Source of the DNA: Synergistaceae bacterium UBA5560
GTDB lineage: Bacteria; Synergistota; Synergistia; Synergistales; Aminiphilaceae
Length of the DNA stretch: 12,323 nucleotides
Reading direction: 5' to 3'
NCBI GenBank assembly: GCA_002425685.1
Contig: DIMS01000040.1
Coordinates: forward strand, 32,862-45,184
Positions 6,841 to 12,323 of the stretch are shown one piece after another. Under the pieces are notes generated by a model. That model did no database searches, had not been told where the DNA came from, and was given only the letters and a program-made list of their open reading frames with translations. Each line of letters starts with the position of its first letter. The first letter of the stretch is position 1. A program made the position numbers and the translations under genes.

Positions 6841-7431
6841 ATGGCAAACACGCCGCACTGCCATTCGGAAAACGCGCCGCGTCGCCATCGGGTCAGCAGC
6901 CTTCATGTCCACGACCCACACACAATCTTCAGTGCGCTGGATCTTCAGGGAGGAGAACTCTTTCTCGATCTCGGCTGCGGCACCGGAGATTTCTCCCGCA
7001 TCGCCGCGGAGCGCGTGGGTACGACCGGAAAGGTTTTCGCCCTGGACCGATGGTCGGACGTCGTCACGGAGATCAACGGCCGGGCCGCACGGGAGCACAT
7101 GACGAACCTGCACGCCCTCGTCGCGGACCTGGCCGATCCCCTGCCCTTTCAGGACGAAACGGCAAACCTCTGTTTTCTCTGCACCGTCCTGCACAGCATC
7201 GGAAGCAACGCTGTCCGGCAGTTTCTTTTCGGAGAAATGTACCGGGTGCTGCGCCCCCGGGGGCGTGCGGCCGTCGTGGAATGCAAGAAGGAGCCGAGCA
7301 GCTTCGGCCCTCCTCCGGAAATCCGCATAGCCGAAGAAGAGCTGGATGCAATGGCATCCGGTGTGGGATTCCGAAAACGCACCTCGACGGATCTCGGCCA
7401 TACCGTGCTGGTCCTCTACGAAAAACTCTGA
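6841..7431 (+). CDS. Class I SAM-dependent methyltransferase (MT3), His-rich N-terminus
   Basis: A 196-residue methyltransferase. The SAM loop FLDLGCGTGDF is at residues 41-51, the ribose-binding acidic residue is D69 in GKVFALD, and DPLPFQDETANLCFL (99-113) and GRAAVVECKKEP (141-152) are further core elements. The first 27 residues hold six His and one Cys (HCH at 6-8, HVHDPH at 22-27), suggestive of metal binding or simply a family signature. ATG 6841 is preceded by a GAGGAGG stretch. It starts 38 bases after the activase stop codon, so the two are probably one transcript controlled by the operator at 2736-2749. It resembles MT1 around VGxTGxVFAxD but is clearly a separate gene. The methyl acceptor is not known. 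Confidence 0.9.
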   Translation: MANTPHCHSENAPRRHRVSSLHVHDPHTIFSALDLQGGELFLDLGCGTGDFSRIAAERVGTTGKVFALDRWSDVVTEINGRAAREHMTNLHALVADLADPLPFQDETANLCFLCTVLHSIGSNAVRQFLFGEMYRVLRPRGRAAVVECKKEPSSFGPPPEIRIAEEELDAMASGVGFRKRTSTDLGHTVLVLYEKL

Positions 7432-7443
7432 GAGGGGTTTTTT
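7421..7443 (+). terminator. Possible intrinsic terminator after MT3
   Basis: AAAACTCT (7422-7429), a GAGA loop and GGGGTTTT form an eight-pair stem with two T-G pairs, ending in a run of six T (7438-7443). The stem overlaps the MT3 stop codon. It is weak because of the wobble and A-T pairs. Confidence 0.45.
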
Positions 7444-7493
7444 CGTTCCGCATGGGACAAAACGGAAAAACCGGCTTCCCCAGGTGAAGCATT
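7441..7493 (-). repeat. Intergenic repeat, copy 1
   Basis: On the minus strand this stretch begins GCTTCACCTGGGGAAGC and ends CCATGCGGAACGAA. It aligns with the copy at 7518-7572 in the same orientation and, more loosely, with 8471-8522. Translated in one frame, all copies give an SPGE-then-SHAE-like pattern, which made the relationship visible. The core is nearly palindromic. Confidence 0.5.
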
Positions 7494-7564
7494 TCTCCCG
7501 GACACAACAGGCATGCCCGTCTTCTCGGCATAATGCGAGACCGGGACATGCCCTTCACCAGGGG
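7478..7564. repeat. Large nested inverted repeat
   Basis: CCCCAGGTGAAG (7478-7489) pairs with CTTCACCAGGGG (7553-7564) with one mismatch. Inside it, a second hairpin pairs GGCATG (7510-7515) with CATGCC (7547-7552) and continues with CCCG and TCTCG segments around a small loop. It arises from two neighbouring repeat copies. It could act as a structured RNA element or a transcription barrier between MT3 and the CAT-like gene. Confidence 0.55.
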
Positions 7565-7572
7565 ATGCTTTT
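7518..7572 (-). repeat. Intergenic repeat, copy 2
   Basis: On the minus strand it contains GCATCCCCTGGTGAAGGGC, then a GTCCCGGTCTCGCAT segment and ATGCCGAGAA. It is related to the copies at 7441-7493 and 8471-8522. It lies directly upstream of the CAT-like gene promoter. Confidence 0.5.
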
Positions 7573-7583
7573 CTGGTGCTTGA

Positions 7584-7612
7584 TTGCACAAATGAATTGT
7601 GCATCATATACT
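7584..7612 (+). promoter_or_regulatory. Promoter and inverted-repeat operator of the CAT-like gene
   Basis: TTGCAC (7584-7589) and TATACT (7607-7612) are 17 bases apart. TGCACAA-N5-TTGTGCA (7585-7603) is a perfect seven-base inverted repeat covering the -35 and most of the spacer, which suits a dimeric repressor. The predicted start near 7619 leaves a leader of about 77 bases before the gene at 7696. This palindrome is unlike the two MarR-associated palindromes in the window, so a different regulator is expected. Confidence 0.65.
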
Positions 7613-7695
7613 CCTTCCGAGGCACTTTACATGTCGCGGGCAGGCCGGGATCGCCTTTCGTATACGCAAACTCCAGGAAAACAGGGGGGACGGCA

Positions 7696-8358
7696 ATGCG
7701 GGAAATTGACCTGGACACGTGGAACCGAAAAGAGCACTTCCTTTTTTTCCGAAGGATGGATTATCCGATCTACAACATATGTTTCGATCTCGATATTACC
7801 GATTATAAATTTTTTGCAAAAAGAAACTCCCTATCATTTACAAACGCCTTACTCTATTTATCAATAAAATCAATAAACGAGCTGGAGAATTTTAGATACA
7901 GAGTCCGCGAAGACAAGGTTGTTTTGCACGACATAATTCATCCTTCATTCGCATACCTGGACGACGGCTCCGATCTCTTCAAGTTCGTCGTTCTGGATTA
8001 TAGTGACGACATTTTCGATTTCAATGCCGCGGCGTACAGGCAGGCACGAGCGCAGCAGGAATTTTTTCCGCTCGAAAAACTGAGCGGAAGGGATGATTTC
8101 GTCTTTTTTTCCTCAATCCCCGGAATTTCGTTCACCGGAATCGACCATACGATACATCTCAACAGAGATGACGCCGTCCCCCGAATAACCTGGGGTAAAT
8201 ACTACGAAAGAGAGAACAGGATACTTCTCCCCTACAACATCCAGGTGAATCACCTCTTCATTGATGGATATCATCTGGGAAAATTCAAGGAGAGGCTCGA
8301 CGCAAACATCCGGATCATCTCTTCCGGAGACAATCCGGAAAAAGCTCTGAAAGAGTAG
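7696..8358 (+). CDS. Chloramphenicol acetyltransferase (CAT)-family protein
   Basis: A 220-residue protein matching the usual size and motif order of type A CAT, a trimeric cytoplasmic enzyme that acetylates from acetyl-CoA. The catalytic HxxxDG motif is present as NHLFIDGYH (H186, D190), and SSIPGISFTGID (139-150) corresponds to the family's S-x-P-W-x-x-FT element, with Gly in place of the usual Trp. WGKYY (166-170) and RILLPYNIQV (175-184) also match. ATG 7696 follows a GGGGGGA purine run by five bases. Codons around 7780-7900 are AT-rich (ATA, TTA, AAA, AGA) compared with neighbours. With its own promoter and flanking repeats, this suggests acquisition by transfer. The acceptor cannot be told from sequence: chloramphenicol is possible, but divergent family members may use other substrates. 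Confidence 0.85.
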   Translation: MREIDLDTWNRKEHFLFFRRMDYPIYNICFDLDITDYKFFAKRNSLSFTNALLYLSIKSINELENFRYRVREDKVVLHDIIHPSFAYLDDGSDLFKFVVLDYSDDIFDFNAAAYRQARAQQEFFPLEKLSGRDDFVFFSSIPGISFTGIDHTIHLNRDDAVPRITWGKYYERENRILLPYNIQVNHLFIDGYHLGKFKERLDANIRIISSGDNPEKALKE

Positions 8359-8721
8359 CCGGGACAAATCCATACCCGGCGTCGTCTCTGCCTCGCCGTG
8401 CATGCGGATCGGCGAATGAACCGCGTTTACGGCAGGTGGCCTACTCTGTCCCGAGCAACCGGGCAAGGGATTCCTTGATGCGTGCCGGGAACGGGTAAGA
8501 TCCCCCTCTCCGGGGGAAACTCTTTTGCAACGTTGAAAAATTGTGTCTTGCAAAAACATATTAACCGGCCCTGGAACCAACGTGGCCTTGAGAAGGGGGC
8601 ACCTTGGCGAGGCTCGAAACGGTCACATCGCGAAACGTCCGTTCTCGGGAAAGAATGCTCGCCATGGCCTTCACGTCGGTCCCAGCCGGAAGTCCCGAAG
8701 ACACGGCATAGCCCGCACTTC
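8359..8721. other. Gene-free stretch with a repeat copy and hairpins
   Basis: No credible gene is seen here between the convergent CAT-like and dctM genes. GCCGGG/CCCGGC (8358-8363 with 8375-8380) forms a six-pair hairpin right after the CAT stop codon, but no T run follows. CCCCC/GGGGG near 8501-8515 lies inside the repeat copy at 8471-8522. GGAAGT (8688-8693) pairs with ACTTCC (8717-8722) at the end of dctM. A faint further relative of the repeat may lie around 8580-8650. Convergent transcription stop is expected here, yet no strong classical terminator was recognised. Confidence 0.5.
8471..8522 (-). repeat. Intergenic repeat, copy 3 (diverged)
   Basis: On the minus strand it reads TTTCCCCCGGAGAGGGGGA followed by a CCCGTTCCCGGCACGCATC segment. 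In one frame it translates as VSPGEGDLTRSRHASRN, parallel to SPGEGHVPVSHYAEK and SPGEAGFSVLSHAERK from the two copies upstream of the CAT-like gene. Similarity at base level is moderate. Confidence 0.4.
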
Positions 8722-10026
8722 CTAAAACCGGCCCCCTAGAATGAACCTCGGCAACCAGAGTGACAACTCCGGGAAATAGGTGACGGCAACAAGCGTAGGA
8801 AGCCATGCGAATGTTATGAAAATCATGGCAGGCTTAAGCATTTGCGAAACAGGCGTGTTTGCGATGCGTCCACCAAAATAAAGCGTGGGTGCGGTCGGAG
8901 GAGTCACATTCCCCAAGCCAAGGTTGACACCAATGATGGCAGCAAAATGGATAGGACTGACCCCAAGCTTGATGACCACAGGAAGCAGAATAGGAGTACA
9001 GAGGAGCATCGCACTGACATCGTCCATAATCATTCCGATGATGATCATGAAAATGTTGAGCATGAGAAGGATGACATACTTGTTCGAAGAAATCGAGCCG
9101 AGAAAGCCCATGATCAGGGCGGGCAAATGCTCTTGCACGTAAATCCGACTCAGCATCATGATGCAATACATCATCAACATCACGACGCCGGTTGTCGTTG
9201 CCGTTTCGATGATAACCTGGAGGAAATTGACCCTGTTCAGGCCCCGATAAACCCAAAACCCCACCGGAATGGAGTAGAGGACGGCAACCGCAGCAGCCTC
9301 CGAAGGCGTCATAATACCTCCATAAATCCCTCCAAGCACGATGAAAGGCATGAAGAGAGCGGGCGTGGCTTTTTTGGTTCTCCGCCAAAACAGATGAACC
9401 TTTTCCGCTCCGCTGATTGCCGGAGAAACGTGAATGTCGGAGACATCCTTCAGAAGGACAAGGTTTACGATTGAAAGAAGACACATCAACAAGATTCCCG
9501 GACCGACCGTGGAAAGGAAACAAGCCAAGACCGATTGCTGCCCGACCCAAGCATAAAGGATGATCGTGGAACTGGGCGGAATAAGCAGCCCGAGCGGCGC
9601 AGCACAGGAAACCAAGGCCGCGCCGTGTCCCATAGGATAACCGTTTTCGCGAAGTCGAGGAAACATGATGGACCCGATACAAGAAAGGGTCGCCGCGCAA
9701 CTGCCCGAAATGGAACCAAAAACCGCGCAGGACACGACCGCCACGACTCCGAGGCCGCCTCTGATGCGACCGACGAAGACATCCACCAGGTCGACCAAAG
9801 AACCTCCGATTCCGCCCTTATCCATCAACCCACCCACCATGATGAAAAGAGGAATGGCCAGCAGCACGATCGAACTCATCTGGGAAAAACTGTAGGGCAG
9901 TAAAAATGAGGGATCATATCCTTGAGAAATGACCATGAACAGCGTGGAAAGCATAAAACAGAAAGGAACCGGCAGACCGAAAAGCAATGTGACGATGATC
10001 AGCACCAAAGCCGTCATTACAGCCAT
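8722..10026 (-). CDS. dctM: TRAP transporter large permease subunit, DctM type
   Basis: A 434-residue inner-membrane protein that forms the ion-coupled transport channel of a tripartite TRAP system. It is hydrophobic throughout with about a dozen membrane spans. Family signatures are clear: AIPLFIMVGGLM (57-68), FGSISGSCAATLSCIGSIM (103-121), RENGYPMG (126-133), LGLLIPPSSTIILYAW (145-160), and MIMDDVSAMLLCTPILLPV plus GNVTPPTAPTLYFGG in the C-terminal half. ATG 10026 follows GGGAGGAG closely. An in-frame start 27 bases upstream lacks this signal. It is the last gene of the dctP-dctQ-dctM operon and starts 66 bases after the dctQ stop. The length is normal for DctM. The substrate is not set by this subunit. 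Confidence 0.95.
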   Translation of the reverse strand: MAVMTALVLIIVTLLFGLPVPFCFMLSTLFMVISQGYDPSFLLPYSFSQMSSIVLLAIPLFIMVGGLMDKGGIGGSLVDLVDVFVGRIRGGLGVVAVVSCAVFGSISGSCAATLSCIGSIMFPRLRENGYPMGHGAALVSCAAPLGLLIPPSSTIILYAWVGQQSVLACFLSTVGPGILLMCLLSIVNLVLLKDVSDIHVSPAISGAEKVHLFWRRTKKATPALFMPFIVLGGIYGGIMTPSEAAAVAVLYSIPVGFWVYRGLNRVNFLQVIIETATTTGVVMLMMYCIMMLSRIYVQEHLPALIMGFLGSISSNKYVILLMLNIFMIIIGMIMDDVSAMLLCTPILLPVVIKLGVSPIHFAAIIGVNLGLGNVTPPTAPTLYFGGRIANTPVSQMLKPAMIFITFAWLPTLVAVTYFPELSLWLPRFILGGRF

Positions 10027-10092
10027 TTTTTCTCCTCCCAAAGCTCCTTCCATGGCATGGAGCCAGAATCAAGAAATGCCGACGCTCTCATT

Positions 10093-10626
10093 TCACGATG
10101 TTCTCGCATGTGATGCGCTCTCCGGAAGGAAAAAATGGAGAAGATCCTCCAAAAAATGCACGATGGAATAAAGACTCATCAGGAGATAGCCGACCAAAAT
10201 CGAACTCTGAGAGATGAAGACCGGAATTCTGAGCCCTGTGGTTCTGGGCATCCATTCGATGGCGTAACAAACCATCCCGACCGCCCACCAAGAAAAAACC
10301 AGACTGAGCAGGGACATGACAAAACTGATCACGACCGCGAGACGACTTTGCGCACGTTCACTGAGCAACTGGGGAATAATGTCCGCCTTGACATGACTTT
10401 TGTCGTAGACTCCATAGGCGCTTCCGATGAAGTACAACCAGAAGGCAGCGACAACAACGACCTCTTCGATACCGAAAAAATCAGAGTGAAAAACATAACG
10501 AAGAACAACCTCCACGCACATGATGAGAACAACGAAAAGGCTGGTCAGAACGAGAAGGGTCTCTTGAAAGCGGATAAGCGCCTTCCAAACAAGCGAACCC
10601 TTGAAACGCTCAAGCAGCTTGACCAT
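10093..10626 (-). CDS. dctQ: TRAP transporter small permease subunit, DctQ type
   Basis: A 177-residue membrane protein with four predicted spans, at about 22-46, 56-73, 96-120 and 138-160. The EVVLRYVF segment at 39-46 and the FGIEE motif at 51-55 at the start of span 2 are typical of DctQ. ATG 10626 lies eight bases after GGAGG; the open frame continues upstream into the dctP end and the hairpin, without coding character. DctQ pairs with DctM in the membrane and is needed for TRAP transport. It sits between dctP and dctM, and a strong hairpin lies between dctP and this gene. Confidence 0.93.
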   Translation of the reverse strand: MVKLLERFKGSLVWKALIRFQETLLVLTSLFVVLIMCVEVVLRYVFHSDFFGIEEVVVVAAFWLYFIGSAYGVYDKSHVKADIIPQLLSERAQSRLAVVISFVMSLLSLVFSWWAVGMVCYAIEWMPRTTGLRIPVFISQSSILVGYLLMSLYSIVHFLEDLLHFFLPESASHARTS

Positions 10627-10643
10627 ATTCGATTCCTCCAAAT

Positions 10644-10685
10644 GCAGAAGGCCGGCGGGACATCGCCAAGCCGCCGACCTTCTGC
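10644..10685 (-). promoter_or_regulatory. Intercistronic hairpin between dctP and dctQ
   Basis: On the minus strand, GCAGAAGGTCGGCGG pairs along 15 positions with CCGCCGGCCTTCTGC, with one T-G wobble and a 12-base loop. No T run follows, so it is not a classical terminator. Such a structure after a binding-protein gene commonly protects the upstream transcript and raises its level over the permease genes. That role is inferred. Confidence 0.75.
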
Positions 10686-10693
10686 CACTCTCG

Positions 10694-11704
10694 CTACTGC
10701 GTGTCGCGAATTTTCTCCATCGTCTCCGCTCCATAGATTTCGGCCAACTTCGGCCACGTTGTCTCCTGGATATGCTTGACCAATGCCGCCCTGTCCTCGT
10801 CAGAGATTTCGATTATTTTCACACCTGACTCCTGCAGTTTCTTTTGAAACTCAAGGTCTTCCGAGATGCTGTCGGCAAAACTCCTGTCGGCCTCCGAGTT
10901 CACCGCATCCGTAAGAATTTTCCGATCCGCTTCGCTCAGCGTCTCCCAGAGCTTTTTGTTCATCAGATAGGCTGTTTGATCAAAAAGACAGTTGTAGGGG
11001 ATGTAATACTTGATCACATCGCGAAAACTCAGATAATTGATCTGCGAAGATCCCCCTATCCATCCGTCGCAAACTCCCGTCTGAATGGCACTGTAGGTAT
11101 CCGCATAGGGAATGTTGGTGGTCCTGTACCCCATGTCTTGGGCAGTATCCCTGTAGACGGCAAGAGGAGGCACACGAATCAGGGTATCCTTGTCTGCAGA
11201 CGGATCAGTGGCATTGGCGGGTTCTTTCGCGGTTCCCACACCAATGAAACCATCACCGTAAATACGCAACAATTTTACGCCCAGCCGATCCAAGGAACTA
11301 TCGATCACTCCATACAGAGAGGAACCTGGAGAAAGCTGTTTTTTCAGCCCATCGCTCGTTGAGGCGAGGAAGGGAAGAGAGCCGAGTTCCAACATGATGT
11401 CAAATTGACTGGGAAGAAAAATCAAGCCCATCTCAATCGAACCTCGCCGAATCTCCTCGAAAACCTGTGTGTAATCTCCGAGTTGATTGGCCGGAAAAAT
11501 GTCCAGCTTGATTCGGCCATCTGTCCCTGCTTCGACTTTTTGCTTGATCCTATAGAGAGATTGGGTGCCACGATAATCCGGGGCCGAAATACCCGCGACC
11601 TTGAGCACGGTATCCTTGGCCACGGCCGACCCCTCAGCGCCGACAACACAAAATGCCGCCAAAGCGAACCCCAGCACCAGCAGCGCGACACGATTTCGTT
11701 TCAT
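10694..11704 (-). CDS. dctP: TRAP transporter solute-binding protein, DctP family
   Basis: A 336-residue secreted substrate-binding protein. Residues 1 to about 29 form a Sec signal peptide: MKRNR, a hydrophobic core ALLVLGFALAAFCVVG, and a likely cleavage near AVA-KD. The mature part shows DctP features: TDGRIKLDIFPANQLGD (61-77), the IRVPPLAVY segment (176-184) with R177 as the likely carboxylate-binding Arg, PYADTYSAIQTGVCDG (199-214), and the helical C-terminus. ATG 11704 follows AGGAG by seven bases; an in-frame ATG eight codons earlier lacks a ribosome site and would precede the signal peptide. The Arg suggests an organic acid substrate, whose identity cannot be read. It is the first gene of the operon, with an intercistronic hairpin after it. 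Confidence 0.94.
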   Translation of the reverse strand: MKRNRVALLVLGFALAAFCVVGAEGSAVAKDTVLKVAGISAPDYRGTQSLYRIKQKVEAGTDGRIKLDIFPANQLGDYTQVFEEIRRGSIEMGLIFLPSQFDIMLELGSLPFLASTSDGLKKQLSPGSSLYGVIDSSLDRLGVKLLRIYGDGFIGVGTAKEPANATDPSADKDTLIRVPPLAVYRDTAQDMGYRTTNIPYADTYSAIQTGVCDGWIGGSSQINYLSFRDVIKYYIPYNCLFDQTAYLMNKKLWETLSEADRKILTDAVNSEADRSFADSISEDLEFQKKLQESGVKIIEISDEDRAALVKHIQETTWPKLAEIYGAETMEKIRDTQ

Positions 11705-11877
11705 ACTCTCACTCCTCTCCATTGCCACATACCACGAAGGACAGCCCTCTTCCTCCTTTGCCCATCCGTCCGAAAGGCGAACGCTCTCTCCACAACACCA
11801 CCTTGCACCACTTCAAAGCCTCGACAAAACCTCTCCTTTCTTAAAAGAATTAAATAATCAGAAAACACATCCCTACC
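11705..11877 (-). promoter_or_regulatory. Leader region of the TRAP operon, promoter not identified
   Basis: This 173-base gap follows the aminotransferase stop codon. Next to that gene it holds an AT-rich stretch (about 11840-11865, minus strand TGATTATTTAATTC), a possible -10 region, but no matching -35. Two extra AAGGAG-like purine runs occur without a following gene. No palindrome related to the MarR sites is seen. Whether the TRAP operon has its own promoter or is read from the aminotransferase gene is open. Confidence 0.3.
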
Positions 11878-12323
11878 TCAATTTCTTTTTCGTAACGCGG
11901 ATACCGCCCGGCAAAAACGATTCATTCCCTCCTCGACATCTTCACAAGAACAGCAGTATGCCAACCTGACAAAGCCCTCAGAACCGAAGGCCTCTCCGGG
12001 GACAGAAGAAACTCCCCATTCCTCCAGAAGATATCCGCAGAATTCCCTGGAACTCATCCCCAACCGCCCGACACTCGGAAAAACGTAAAAGGCGCCCTTG
12101 GGCCTTATCGTTTCCACTTCGTCCAGTAAATCAAGGTACTCGAACACCATGTCCCGACGTCGCTCATACTCGGCGACCATCACGGCAACATCGTTCTTTG
12201 CCTCCCGAAAAGCCCTCACGACACCCGCCTGTGCAAAAGAATTTCCACATGTTGTTATATTTTGATGACATTTCGCGGCATAAGGCTTCATGCTTGAAGG
12301 ACTTATCAACCATCCGATTCTCC
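11878..12323 (-). CDS. Class I/II pyridoxal-phosphate aminotransferase, C-terminal part (partial)
   Basis: The frame is open through the right edge, so only about the last 148 codons are here. It begins with RIGWLIS, the G-x-R-x-G neighbourhood just after the PLP lysine in aspartate-aminotransferase-like enzymes, where the Arg contacts the PLP phosphate. It continues with TTCGNSFAQAG, then RPKGAFYVFPSVG, and GVSSVPGEAFGSEGFVRLAYC, in which the Arg of FVRLAY is the expected substrate-carboxylate ligand. The catalytic Lys and N-terminal domain lie outside the window. The substrate cannot be assigned. It is transcribed in the same direction as the TRAP operon 173 bases further on, so co-expression, and transamination related to the imported acid, are possible but unproven. 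Confidence 0.92.
   Translation of the reverse strand, partial: RIGWLISPSSMKPYAAKCHQNITTCGNSFAQAGVVRAFREAKNDVAVMVAEYERRRDMVFEYLDLLDEVETIRPKGAFYVFPSVGRLGMSSREFCGYLLEEWGVSSVPGEAFGSEGFVRLAYCCSCEDVEEGMNRFCRAVSALRKRN

Noticed and set aside
4760..6847. A 695-codon open frame on the minus strand
   Set aside because: It lies wholly antisense to the activase gene, whose motifs are unmistakable, and has no recognisable domain; long antisense frames are common opposite GC-rich coding sequence.
7441..7572. The two neighbouring repeats as a CRISPR array
   Set aside because: Only two diverged copies with palindromic cores are present, with no constant-length spacers and no cas genes.
7416..7718. A 100-codon minus-strand frame with repeated SPGE-like motifs as a protein gene
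   Set aside because: It has no ribosome site, overlaps the CAT-like gene start and promoter, and its repetition comes from DNA-level repeat copies.
8358..8380. GCCGGG/CCCGGC hairpin as terminator of the CAT-like gene
   Set aside because: The stem is only six pairs with an 11-base loop and no T run follows, so it is only mentioned as a hairpin.
8834..9700. A 288-codon minus-strand open frame inside dctM
   Set aside because: It is a shifted frame of dctM; the DctM signatures are all in the other frame without interruption.

Overview
The window looks like a chromosomal segment of an anaerobic, amino-acid- or organic-acid-using bacterium. A DctPQM-type TRAP transporter, a giant two-domain 2-hydroxyacyl-CoA dehydratase activase-like protein, moderately high GC and strong AGGAGG ribosome binding sites would fit a member of Synergistota. 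That assignment is inference from gene content and style, not from a marker gene. No rRNA, tRNA, transposase or CRISPR array was seen.

Layout, left to right. (1) Positions 1-28 hold the first nine codons of a leftward gene running off the window. (2) Positions 173-2052, all leftward, hold a MarR-type regulator (1594-2052) followed by two small class I SAM-dependent methyltransferases (817-1452 and 173-739). The first methyltransferase appears to carry a one-base frameshift that removes its last beta strand. (3) Positions 2053-2239 form a divergent promoter region. (4) Rightward from it lie a second, different MarR-type regulator (2240-2671), the 1336-residue activase-like protein (2792-6802) and a third SAM methyltransferase (6841-7431). 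(5) Positions 7432-8721 form an accessory-looking patch: a CAT-family acetyltransferase gene (7696-8358), AT-rich at its start, with its own promoter and inverted-repeat operator, flanked on both sides by copies of an intergenic repeat. (6) Positions 8722-11704, leftward, are a complete TRAP transporter operon, dctP-dctQ-dctM, with a strong hairpin between dctP and dctQ. (7) At the right edge is the C-terminal part of a leftward class I/II aminotransferase.

The main new observation is regulatory. Two MarR genes sit back to back, and each has its own palindrome repeated in the window. A GTATAG-N3-CTATAC-like site occurs in the promoter of the first MarR gene, in front of the two-methyltransferase unit, and in front of the gene leaving the left edge. 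A TGCGTGCGCACGCA-like site occurs in the promoter of the second MarR gene and in front of the activase-methyltransferase unit. The region therefore reads as two adjacent MarR-controlled units, each ending in small SAM methyltransferases, one of them built around an ATP- and Fe-S-dependent activase. No cognate dehydratase is present in the window and the substrate is unknown. The TRAP operon and aminotransferase suggest uptake and transamination of an organic acid, but any link to the methyltransferase units is only proximity.
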